From contig JACQFP010000046.1 of the NCBI GenBank assembly GCA_016200005.1, forward strand, positions 62,001-126,000: a DNA stretch of 64,000 bases. The letters are read 5' to 3'. The position numbers and the translations under genes are program-made. This stretch comes from Verrucomicrobiota bacterium (lineage in GTDB: Bacteria > Verrucomicrobiota > Verrucomicrobiia > Limisphaerales > PALSA-1396). The notes beneath the pieces were generated by a model, which saw only the letters and a list, made by a program, of their open reading frames with translations, made no database searches and was not told where the DNA came from. Below, piece after piece: positions 56,600 through 63,646 of this stretch. Numbering within the stretch: position 1 is the first letter of the stretch; the number at the start of each line of letters is the position of its first letter.

Positions 56600-57106
56600 G
56601 TGAAATCTTTCAAAGCCATCGCCGCCATGTCACTCAACCGCGTGATTGGAGCGGGCAACAAAATCCCGTGGCATTTGCCGGAGGATTTCAGGTGGTTCAA
56701 ACAAATGACCACCGGCCACGTCATCGTGATGGGGCGGAAAACATTTGAATCCATTGGCAAGCCGCTATCCAATCGCACCACGATTGTGTTGAGCCGGTCG
56801 CAGTTCGCCTGTCCTGGTGTGCAGACTATTGCCAGTCTTGATGAGTTGCCGTCGTTGGTGGCCAACCGCCAGGTGTTCATCTGTGGTGGCGCGCAGCTTT
56901 ACGAGCAGCTTCTGCCGCGTTGTTCCGATCTTTACCTCACGCTCGTCAAGCGAACCGTCGAAGGCGACGCGTTTTTTCCACCGTTTGAAGATCAGTTTGA
57001 GAAGGTGGTGGACATTCTGGAGCGACCGGAGTTCAAGATTACGCACTACCGGAATCGCGATTGCTCGGCCACCCTCGCCCCCTTCGAGGGGGAGAGGGTA
57101 GGGTGA
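56600..57106 (+). CDS. folA: Dihydrofolate reductase
   Basis: The protein has 168 residues. KAIAAMSLNRVIGAGNKIPW, HLPEDFRWFK, HVIVMGRKTFESIG and VFICGGAQLYEQLLP are the DHFR motifs. It regenerates tetrahydrofolate after the ThyA reaction. The start is GTG 56600 (TTG 56588 is inside the REP). No Shine-Dalgarno precedes it; the sequence upstream is REP R3. The last dozen residues (ATLAPFEGERVG) and the stop codon come from a family A palindrome, so both ends of the gene have been overwritten by repeats. The conserved core is complete. Confidence 0.93.
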   Translation: MKSFKAIAAMSLNRVIGAGNKIPWHLPEDFRWFKQMTTGHVIVMGRKTFESIGKPLSNRTTIVLSRSQFACPGVQTIASLDELPSLVANRQVFICGGAQLYEQLLPRCSDLYLTLVKRTVEGDAFFPPFEDQFEKVVDILERPEFKITHYRNRDCSATLAPFEGERVG

Positions 57107-57112
57107 GGGGGA
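57068..57112. repeat. Family A palindrome at the 3' end of folA (copy A4)
   Basis: CACCCTCGCCCCCTTCGAGGGGGAGAGGG continues into AGGGTGAGGGGG (two overlapping parts quoted in outline: hairpin core CCCCCTTCGAGGGGG). The folA stop codon TGA is at 57104-57106, inside the element. It may also terminate transcription between the convergent folA and amidohydrolase genes. Confidence 0.85.
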
Positions 57113-57122
57113 AATCTCACGG

Positions 57123-58385
57123 CTACGACAACTTGAAGAAGCGGATGGCGTTCTCGCGCAGAATCCTTGCAGCCAAGCGTTCCGCGTCTTCACGACGGAA
57201 ATAACCAGCGGCAAGTTTCTCTTCCAACACTTCACCAATCAACTGCCGCGCCAGCTTGATCGTGCCGTAGGTTTCCTCGACATGCCAGTTGTCGCCGCCG
57301 AACATCAGGCGCGATTCGTCCGGCAGGGTTTCGATGGCCTCGTGCAGCGCGGGTTTGAAGTGCGACGGACTGAGCAGAAACGACCACGTCAGGTCCAGCC
57401 AGATGTTGCGATAGACGAAGGCCATCCCCAACAGGTCGCTACTCCACGGATACGCGAGGTGCATCAGGAGAAATCGCGTGCGCGGATGACGCTCGATCAG
57501 ACCGGCGGCTTTCAACGGGTGTGAGCCGCGAATGATGGCGGTGCCCAGATGCATTTGCATCGGAATGTCGCGCCCGCCCGCCAATCGGCAGAGCCGATCA
57601 ACGACGAAATCACCAAACGCTTTTCGCTCGGACGGAGACGGCGAAGTTTTGCCCCAAGCCCGTCGTGCAAGTTTTTCGTCCGGTTCGTCGAAAGCCACGT
57701 CACGGTCGTAGGCCAGCGCATTTTTCAAAGCGACCTGGTGGCGCGACGCCATGCCGTCCACGAGTTGTTCGAGCGCGGCGACGTAATCGTCGAAAGAAGC
57801 GGGTTTCAATCCAAGCCGCTTGAGAAGGGCGTGCGCGCTGTTGCCGTTGTGATCGCGCGATTCGGGATGCCAGCCGCAGGCGAAGCTGTTGATTCGCATG
57901 ACCGAGTTGTAGTTGTTGCCCAAAGCCTGATGCGCGTCGAGCACTGGATCAGTGTAGGGATCGGTAATCAGTCGCTCGATGCCTGCGCGCCGCAATACTT
58001 CCTTGCACCAGTCGGGGCGGCGATGATGCTCGCGCACGGCGTCGTCGAGCGCTTTCCAGTTATCTCGCGTGATCGCGGGTTCGCCTTCACCGTAAAGCTC
58101 CGTCACGGCGCGGACGAGATTACGCACAAGTGAATTGGACCCGCTGTTCTCCAGGAACGGTGCCAGCGCTTCACAGGTCGTCGCGCCGACGGCGGCGAGC
58201 ATGGGATCGCTGTCGCGGGTTTCCGAAGGTAGCGTGTAAGGTCGTGCCTGCGTCCAACCGGCGTAGCTTTGCTGGAACAATTGCAGGAGGTTGACCTCGC
58301 GATTGAGCAGGATTTCAGGAATGTGATGCTCGTGGACATCTACAACGCCGGTGGCGGCAATGAAATCTCGAATGGACTGTGGCAT
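57123..58385 (-). CDS. Amidohydrolase-superfamily protein (uronate isomerase-like)
   Basis: This 420-residue metal-dependent TIM barrel has the first-strand metal motif VVDVHEHHIPE (His-x-His), a middle-strand MQMHLGTAIIRGSH, then FLLMHLAYPWSSDLLG, and a final Asp in RLMFGGDNWHVEET. The overall pattern is nearer to the uronate isomerase/COG2159 branch of amidohydrolases than to deaminases. The substrate is unknown; an aldose or uronate-like compound is plausible. ATG 58385 is chosen. It converges on folA and is probably transcribed after the TauE/SafE gene, 106 bp upstream. Confidence 0.82.
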   Translation of the reverse strand: MPQSIRDFIAATGVVDVHEHHIPEILLNREVNLLQLFQQSYAGWTQARPYTLPSETRDSDPMLAAVGATTCEALAPFLENSGSNSLVRNLVRAVTELYGEGEPAITRDNWKALDDAVREHHRRPDWCKEVLRRAGIERLITDPYTDPVLDAHQALGNNYNSVMRINSFACGWHPESRDHNGNSAHALLKRLGLKPASFDDYVAALEQLVDGMASRHQVALKNALAYDRDVAFDEPDEKLARRAWGKTSPSPSERKAFGDFVVDRLCRLAGGRDIPMQMHLGTAIIRGSHPLKAAGLIERHPRTRFLLMHLAYPWSSDLLGMAFVYRNIWLDLTWSFLLSPSHFKPALHEAIETLPDESRLMFGGDNWHVEETYGTIKLARQLIGEVLEEKLAAGYFRREDAERLAARILRENAIRFFKLS

Positions 58386-58491
58386 AGCGTTCAGGGATTT
58401 GAAATGTGCGCGAAGCTTGAGTTAATCTTCAATTGCTGCAAATAAAAAACTTCCGCTGTGGGATCGGGTCGCGAGAATTGCTTGAGAAGAA

Positions 58492-58848
58492 TTATTTGAA
58501 AAACAACAGACGGCATCCGACCAAAACCAGGAATCCGCCGAAGCCGCGCTTGAGATTGGCCGAAGAGATTTGCGTCGTGAGCCACGCGCCAGCGTAACCG
58601 CCGAGGATGGCCATCGGAGCAAGCGACAACGCCACGCGCCAATCCAGATTCCCCTGCTGGTAGTGCTTGAACGAGCCCATCAGCGCAGTGGGAATGATGA
58701 CGGCCAGCGAAGTGCCCACCGCGCGTTTGATGTCCATCGTCATGAAGAAGATCATCGCCGGCACCATGACGATGCCGCCGCCTACGCCGAACAAACCGCT
58801 GGCCACACCGCTGACCAGCCCGATGATCCCGGCCATCAAATAATTCAT
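58492..58848 (-). CDS. Half-size TauE/SafE-family membrane protein
   Basis: This 118-residue protein is half the usual 240-270 of the family. It contains one complete repeat: GLVSGVASGLFGVGGGIVMV (the SGxxGxGGG signature), SLAVIIPTALMGSFKHYQQG and a last pair of helices; four membrane segments in all. The family moves sulfite, sulfonates or other anions, and the full-length form is a tandem duplication. A half-size version would have to form a homodimer. ATG 58848 is chosen. The gene overlaps nothing, but its 5' neighbour on the other strand starts beyond a family B repeat. Confidence 0.85.
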   Translation of the reverse strand: MNYLMAGIIGLVSGVASGLFGVGGGIVMVPAMIFFMTMDIKRAVGTSLAVIIPTALMGSFKHYQQGNLDWRVALSLAPMAILGGYAGAWLTTQISSANLKRGFGGFLVLVGCRLLFFK

Positions 58849-58960
58849 GGTTGGTTTGTGCACCGTGCAACCAATGGCGACAACTCTTTTTTCCATCCGC
58901 CAAAACAGAACCATTCAGTCGAACGCGGCGCTCATCGTGGCTTTCCGCTTGAAGCCAGAG

Positions 58961-58990
58961 CCACCCCCTGACCCCTCCCAGGAGGGGAAG
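58961..58990. repeat. Family B palindrome, half copy (B4)
   Basis: CCACCCCCTGACCCCTCCCA-GGAGGGGAAG matches the left half of B2/B3. It ends exactly where the next gene's GTG start codon begins and provides that gene's ribosome-binding sequence. Confidence 0.8.
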
Positions 58991-58993
58991 GTG
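58979..58993 (+). promoter_or_regulatory. Repeat-derived Shine-Dalgarno and GTG start
   Basis: CAGGAGGGGAAGGTG places a full AGGAGG five bases before the GTG at 58991. The AGGAGG belongs to family B repeat B4, whose other copies have the same word with no gene behind it. Confidence 0.6.
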
Positions 58994-59701
58994 ATTCGTC
59001 GGGTTGGCGCAGGATTTGAATTGCGGCACGTCGAGGACTGTGACTGCGCCGAAGACAGGTTGCGATCCATGACCCTCGCCGATCTGCGCGGCTTGGCGCA
59101 ATTCACCGCAGCGGGTGCGTTTCGACCGCTCAAGTCAGCGCCGAATCTGCAATCGGGCTGGCGCATCGTTCTCCCGGATGAAACGAAACTCGAACTGGCG
59201 CTCAACCAGCTTTATCCCGGCGCCATTGCCGACTGGCACGCCGCGCAATTGTCGCAACCGCCGGTGACGCATTACCGCGATTTCGCCCAGCGTCAGACGG
59301 GCATGTATCGCATCACGACGATACTCAATGACGCGCAGGCGGCACAGGTCATTCGCGCGTGTTGCCACAAGAAGTTTTGCTTGAAGCGCAGGCTCTGGAC
59401 AGTGGAGGGATTGCCGCCCGACGACGCGGCTGAAAAAAGTTTAATTCCCTGCTTGGAACCGTGCGCCGTTCTGTTGGAATTCGCCCGGAAATCCATGCGC
59501 ATTGAGCAGCAAGACAAAATTGAAATCGCCACGGACGAGGCGGCCACAGTTGTCTGTGCGCTCCAAACCGCTCTGGAGCATCCTGCGCCCGGCGTTCGTG
59601 AAGCGGATTTCAACGCGCCCAATAATCCGAGACGCATTCAACTGGTGCTGGAGAAACTTCGACCAACATTGAAGCCTGCCAGCGCGACCGATCCGGAATA
59701 G
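58991..59701 (+). CDS. Putative DR2241-like Fe-S protein
   Basis: The protein has 236 residues. Residues 8-110 contain GFELRHVEDCDCAEDRLRSM and FRPLKSAPNLQSGWRIVLP; from about 115 a cysteine-rich part shows ACCHKKFCLKRRLW (Cys124, Cys125, Cys130) and PCLEPCAVLLEFAR (Cys154, Cys158). Spacing and context recall the DR2241-type 4Fe-4S domain found with CbiX-like chelatases; no chelatase domain is present here. The start at GTG 58991 is chosen because the sequence upstream is repeat-derived; an ATG at 58847 would add 48 non-conserved residues. Function is unknown, perhaps electron transfer or metal handling. Confidence 0.62.
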   Translation: MIRRVGAGFELRHVEDCDCAEDRLRSMTLADLRGLAQFTAAGAFRPLKSAPNLQSGWRIVLPDETKLELALNQLYPGAIADWHAAQLSQPPVTHYRDFAQRQTGMYRITTILNDAQAAQVIRACCHKKFCLKRRLWTVEGLPPDDAAEKSLIPCLEPCAVLLEFARKSMRIEQQDKIEIATDEAATVVCALQTALEHPAPGVREADFNAPNNPRRIQLVLEKLRPTLKPASATDPE

Positions 59702-59734
59702 AAAATAGCCGATAACCACTCACTCCACCAAAGC

Positions 59735-60859
59735 ATGAAAACAACTTTGTCCACCCCGTGTCGTCCTTCGTTCCGCTTGCTGACGCTGTTGTGCTTTGCG
59801 GCCATGAGTTGTTTGATGTCCGTCAATCAATCGCTCATCGCCGCCGAAACCCAACTCGATGACGCCGACAAGGCGTGGCAGGCCGTCGAGCAAGCGAGCC
59901 GTCCGCCGACGCCGCCGGCGGAATGGCGGACCACGCGGCCTTCGCAAGAGGAGATCATGAAATTCCGCGAGAGCCAGGGTAAACTGGCGGGTGAGGCGGC
60001 GGACAAGGCGAAGGATTTTTACACGCGCTTTCCGAAACACGACAAGGCCGATGATGCGCGCAAGAAGGAATACGAGCTGACCGCCTTTGCTGTGCAACTG
60101 GGCAACACGAATCGGTTCGCCCGTCTCGAGGTCCTACAAAACGAGCGGCTGAAAGATCCGAAGCTTGGCGACGATGAGCGCTTCGAATTGCGCACTCAGA
60201 TGCTTCAGATGGCCGCCATGCGGAAGCAATCCGAAGGTGAAGCGGCCATGATGGCCGAATTTGAGAAGGGCGTGCGCGTGTTGCAAAAGGATTTTCCCAA
60301 GCGCGATGAAGTTTACGGCATGTTGCTCGAAGTCGCCTCCAGCAGCGAAGGTGACAAAGCGCGACAGATCGCCCAGGAAATCGTCAACGGCGCCGCCCCG
60401 ACCGAGATCAAGGATGAAGCCAGAAAGTTGCTCAAGAAGATGGAGGCAGTGGGGAAACCCTTGCCGATCAGCTTCACGGCAGTGGACGGACGGAAAGTGG
60501 ATCTGACCCAGATGCCGGGCAAGGTGGTGCTGGTGGATTTTTGGGCGACCTGGTGCGGCCCGTGTGTGGCCGAACTGCCGAATGTGAAGGCGGCCTACGA
60601 TAAACTGCACCCGAAGGGGTTTGAAATCGTTGGCATCAGCTTCGATCAGGAAAAGGAAAAGCTCGTGAAGTTTGTGGCGGAGAAAAAGATGGCCTGGCCA
60701 CAGTATTTCGACGGCAAAGGTTGGGAGAATGCGTTTGGCAAGGAGTACGGCATCAGCAGCATTCCCGCCATGTGGCTGGTGGATAAGAAGGGCAATCTGC
60801 GCGATGTGAACGGTCGCGACGGTCTGGCCGCGAAGGTTGAAAAGCTATTGGCAGAATGA
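59735..60859 (+). CDS. Periplasmic TlpA-like thioredoxin-domain protein
   Basis: This 374-residue protein has a signal peptide (about 10-37). Residues 40-235 are helical and Lys/Glu rich (AGEAADKAKDFYTRFPKHDK). The C-terminal domain (about 240-374) is thioredoxin-like: VVLVDFWATWCGPCVAELPN has the redox pair Cys274 and Cys277; ISSIPAMWLVDKKGNLRDVN has the cis-Pro. It is a TlpA/ResA-type thiol reductase, possibly for cytochrome c maturation or envelope disulfide repair. The N-terminal helical domain matches the recurrent verrucomicrobial/planctomycete layout for such proteins. It starts 33 bp after the Fe-S protein gene, so the two may share an operon. Confidence 0.9.
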   Translation: MKTTLSTPCRPSFRLLTLLCFAAMSCLMSVNQSLIAAETQLDDADKAWQAVEQASRPPTPPAEWRTTRPSQEEIMKFRESQGKLAGEAADKAKDFYTRFPKHDKADDARKKEYELTAFAVQLGNTNRFARLEVLQNERLKDPKLGDDERFELRTQMLQMAAMRKQSEGEAAMMAEFEKGVRVLQKDFPKRDEVYGMLLEVASSSEGDKARQIAQEIVNGAAPTEIKDEARKLLKKMEAVGKPLPISFTAVDGRKVDLTQMPGKVVLVDFWATWCGPCVAELPNVKAAYDKLHPKGFEIVGISFDQEKEKLVKFVAEKKMAWPQYFDGKGWENAFGKEYGISSIPAMWLVDKKGNLRDVNGRDGLAAKVEKLLAE

Positions 60860-60868
60860 TTAACGCGC

Positions 60869-60950
60869 AGGAGCCGAGGTAACGAGGCTCTGACTCCAGA
60901 TCCGAAATCCACAATCCGCAATTAAACAGAGCCTCCTAACGTCGGCTGCT
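60869..60950. repeat. Inverted GAGCC-type repeat with heptads inside (family E, copy E1)
   Basis: AGGAGCCGAGGTAACGAGGC at 60869 and CAGAGCCTCCTAACGTCGGC at 60927 are inverted, imperfect, 24-bp arms. Between them ATCCGAA-ATCCACA-ATCCGCA (60900-60920) are heptanucleotide repeats. The right end lies 7 bp from the stop codon of the next, minus-strand gene. Confidence 0.75.
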
Positions 60951-60955
60951 ACGAA

Positions 60956-61336
60956 TCACTTTTTTGGCGCAGGCGCAGGCGCCGTCAAAGGTGTCGTCGC
61001 CGGATGCGCCGGCAGCGTGGCTGGGACTGGCTTGGCCACCGGCTGCTGGATGTTGTATTTTAGAAGCAGGCGCGCAATGTCCGTGTTGGTCTTGGACGCC
61101 GCGGTCAGTTTGGTCAGAAAATCAGTGATCATCGGCACTGAAATTTTGTTGTAGTCATCCACAAATTTCTGGTTTTCCTCGAGTTGCCTTCTCGCGATGC
61201 TCACTTGACGCAAGATGAATACGTCAAGGGTGAAGCTCAGAAAAATCAGGACTGCAAGCGTCGCAAGAAAGAATGTCCTGAGCGAGCGGACTTGCTCCTG
61301 CAACTCTTCAATGGAGGGACGGGGAGTGTCGTTCAT
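60956..61336 (-). CDS. Small membrane protein with Pro/Ala tail
   Basis: The protein has 126 residues. One transmembrane helix (FFLATLAVLIFLSFTLDVFI, about 22-41) is followed by a coiled-coil-like stretch (LRQVSIARRQLEENQKFVDD) and a Pro/Ala/Thr-rich C-terminus. No family was recognised. Its layout (short charged N-terminus, one helix, periplasmic helical part, Pro/Ala tail) is the same as that of the next gene upstream (61356-61643), suggesting the two are diverged duplicates or partners. They are 19 bp apart. Confidence 0.65.
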   Translation of the reverse strand: MNDTPRPSIEELQEQVRSLRTFFLATLAVLIFLSFTLDVFILRQVSIARRQLEENQKFVDDYNKISVPMITDFLTKLTAASKTNTDIARLLLKYNIQQPVAKPVPATLPAHPATTPLTAPAPAPKK

Positions 61337-61355
61337 GTTGTCGTAGGGCTTGAAT

Positions 61356-61643
61356 TTACTTGGCGGCAGGTTTGGCAGGTGCCGGGGTTGAAGCTCCGGC
61401 GGAGTTTTTCGGGACGAGCGACTGGATCAGCGGCTCAAGCGAGGGATATTTCTTGCTGTATTCCTGGGTCTCATTGAGAAGCGACTGCATGAAGGTCCGA
61501 TTGTAGTTAATCTGGACGATGGCCGGTTGCAACCCTCGAAGTTTACGAAGGCAATTGAAGTAATAACCCGTGAGCACAGCAGTACCAATAACACATGCCA
61601 GCAACACGACTAAAAGAACGGCGGCCAGAGGATTGTTTTTCAT
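61356..61643 (-). CDS. Small membrane protein, likely paralogue of its neighbour
   Basis: The protein has 95 residues. One transmembrane helix (LAAVLLVVLLACVIGTAVL) then a helical part with NYNRTFMQSLLNETQEYSKK and a Pro/Ala/Lys tail. Start ATG 61643 is chosen; an ATG at 61685 would add 14 residues without visible signal. It shares with its neighbour the pattern helix, linker, about 45-residue helical body, Pro/Ala tail, but little direct identity. Function unknown. Confidence 0.6.
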   Translation of the reverse strand: MKNNPLAAVLLVVLLACVIGTAVLTGYYFNCLRKLRGLQPAIVQINYNRTFMQSLLNETQEYSKKYPSLEPLIQSLVPKNSAGASTPAPAKPAAK

Positions 61644-61714
61644 AAATGTTGGGCGGACTGTAACGACTTCCGTGCAATTGTCCATTGCGTTTTTTGGAAA
61701 CGCCTTCGACCTCG

Positions 61715-62101
61715 CTAATTGGGTACCATCATCTTGAATCGCGGGATGCGCGTCAGAACCGTGCGCCCGACCGCGTCCACGCCCAGGTAGCTGCCCTCGG
61801 CCACCGCCGTGGGCGTGTCCAACAGGTGAAAACTGTTGTAGCTGAATTTGTCGCCCGGATCGATGGTGGGGAATTGGCCGATCACACCGGCGCCCTCCAC
61901 GGCGGTGACCTCCCCGCGCGCATTCGTCACAACCCATTTGCGGCCTTTGATGGTGACGGAACAGTCCGTGTCGTTGTGGATGCTGATGAAATAGACAAAA
62001 CAATGCGGTCGGTCTGCCGGGGTTTCGACCTGCGGCTGATAGACGACGCGATCCACCGTCACGCGCAGACCGGGAGGCTCGAGGAAATCACCGCCACTCA
62101 T
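61715..62101 (-). CDS. apaG: ApaG-domain protein
   Basis: The 128-residue length is typical for ApaG. The fold is an immunoglobulin-like single domain; HCFVYFISIHNDTDCSVTIK, GRKWVVTNARGEVTAVEGAG and GQFPTIDPGDKFSYNSFHLL are the conserved pieces. ApaG is linked to divalent cation and nucleotide stress in enterics, but its biochemical role is unsettled. It diverges from the MBL-fold gene with 87 bp between start codons. Confidence 0.9.
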   Translation of the reverse strand: MSGGDFLEPPGLRVTVDRVVYQPQVETPADRPHCFVYFISIHNDTDCSVTIKGRKWVVTNARGEVTAVEGAGVIGQFPTIDPGDKFSYNSFHLLDTPTAVAEGSYLGVDAVGRTVLTRIPRFKMMVPN

Positions 62102-62188
62102 GCGCTCAATTTAACAAATCGCCTCACGGTCGCAAGCGCATCATCATTCCAAACTCGACAATCAAAACGCGAACCGCATCCTTGCGCC

Positions 62189-63583
62189 ATGCGAATTCAT
62201 TTCCTCGGCGCCACGCGCACGACGACCGGCTCGATGTACTTGTTTGAAGTGAATCAAAGACGCCTGCTGCTGGAGTGCGGCCTCTTCCAGGGCAAGCGCG
62301 ACGAAACCATGGAACGCAATCGCAATTTCCCCTTCGATCCAAGGCAGATTGACGCCGTCGTGCTCAGCCATGCCCACATCGACCACGCGGGCAATCTGCC
62401 CAATCTCTGCAAGCGCGGTTTCGAGGGCAGTATTTACTGCACGTTCGCCACGCGCGACCTCGCGAGCATTATGCTCATGGATTCAGCCGAGATCCAACGT
62501 GCTGACGCGGAGTTTGTTTCCCAAAAACGTGCGAAGAAAAAACTTCCACCGGTCGAACCCCTTTACACGCCGGCGGACGCGGAGAAGGCGCTGCGCCAGT
62601 TCGTGGCCATCAACTACGACCGCCCGCTGCGCGTGGTGGACGGCGTGGCGGTCACGTTCCGCGATGCCGGCCACATTCTCGGCGCAGCGCAGGTGGTGCT
62701 GGACATCGAAGAAAACCACCGCAAGTTCCGTTACCTTTTCAGTGGCGACATCGGGCGTGGTGGCGATGAAATTCTGCGCGATCCGCAGCCAGTCGAGAAT
62801 GTGGATTACTTGCAGATCGAAAGCACCTACGGCGGACGCGAACATTCACCCAAAGCCGACGCCAAAGAATTGGTTCGGCGACTCGTTTGTGAAACGCTGG
62901 AGAAAGATGGCAAGGTCATCATCCCGGCGTTTTCCGTCGGCCGCACGCAGGACATCGTTTATGAACTCAACCAGTTGACCGAAGCCGGAAAGATTCCCAA
63001 AGTGCCGATCTTCGTTGATAGCCCGCTCAGTGTGAACGCGACCGAAGTTTACCGTTTGCACCCGGAATGTTTCAACGAGGCAACGGCGAAATTCCTCCGC
63101 GAAAAAGCCAATCCTTTCGGCATGGAAAACCTCACTTACATTCGCGAAGTGGCGCATTCGATGAAGCTGAACGAGATGAAAGAACCCGCCATCATCATCA
63201 GCGCTTCGGGCATGTGCGAAGCTGGGCGCATCCGTCATCATCTGAAAAACCACATTGGCCAGCCGGAAAATCTCATTCTCTTCATCGGCTATTGCGCCGA
63301 ACATACTTTGGGCGCGCAAATTCTGGCCGGCCAGAATCCTGTCAACATTTTCGGCGAACCGCAGGTTGTTCGCGCGCGGATTGCGTCCATCGACGCCTTT
63401 TCCGGCCACGCCGACAAAAATGAATTGAAACGTTACGTGGAAAACCTGACCGGCGACATCAAGAAGATCGTCTGCATCCACGGCGAGGAATCGCAATGTC
63501 TCGCCCACGCCGCAACACTGCGCGCGATGAAGCCCAAAGCGGAAGTCATCGTGCCCGAATACAAACAAATGGTGGACCTGTAG
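62189..63583 (+). CDS. MBL-fold / beta-CASP metallo-hydrolase (RNA-processing type)
   Basis: The protein has 464 residues. The metal motif SHAHIDHAGNLP (His61, His63, Asp65, His66) starts the MBL domain; FRDAGHILGAAQVVLDIEEN and FSGDIGRGGDEIL follow. A beta-CASP insert (VIIPAFSVGRTQDIVYELNQ; SASGMCEAGRIRHHLKNHIG) and an RMMBL-type C-terminus (IDAFSGHADKNEL; CIHGEE) complete the CPSF-73/Ysh1-like bacterial group. It is predicted to be a zinc-dependent ribonuclease. ATG 62189 is chosen. The stop codon lies in a family E repeat (E2). Confidence 0.93.
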   Translation: MRIHFLGATRTTTGSMYLFEVNQRRLLLECGLFQGKRDETMERNRNFPFDPRQIDAVVLSHAHIDHAGNLPNLCKRGFEGSIYCTFATRDLASIMLMDSAEIQRADAEFVSQKRAKKKLPPVEPLYTPADAEKALRQFVAINYDRPLRVVDGVAVTFRDAGHILGAAQVVLDIEENHRKFRYLFSGDIGRGGDEILRDPQPVENVDYLQIESTYGGREHSPKADAKELVRRLVCETLEKDGKVIIPAFSVGRTQDIVYELNQLTEAGKIPKVPIFVDSPLSVNATEVYRLHPECFNEATAKFLREKANPFGMENLTYIREVAHSMKLNEMKEPAIIISASGMCEAGRIRHHLKNHIGQPENLILFIGYCAEHTLGAQILAGQNPVNIFGEPQVVRARIASIDAFSGHADKNELKRYVENLTGDIKKIVCIHGEESQCLAHAATLRAMKPKAEVIVPEYKQMVDL

Positions 63584-63605
63584 GAGCCAACGTGAGGAGG
63601 CTCTG
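63582..63605. repeat. Single arm of a family E repeat (E2)
   Basis: AGGAGCCAACGTGAGGAGGC followed by TCTG matches the left arm of E1 and the reverse complement of its right arm. It overlaps the TAG stop codon of the MBL gene by two bases. Confidence 0.75.
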
Positions 63606-63646
63606 TTTAGTTTCGGATTTCGACAAGGGGTGACCCCTGTTAGTGC

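Noticed and set aside
58847-58990. Extending the Fe-S protein gene to the ATG at 58847
   Set aside because: The extra 48 residues are translated partly from the family B repeat and overlap the divergent TauE/SafE start region; the GTG at 58991 has an ideal Shine-Dalgarno.
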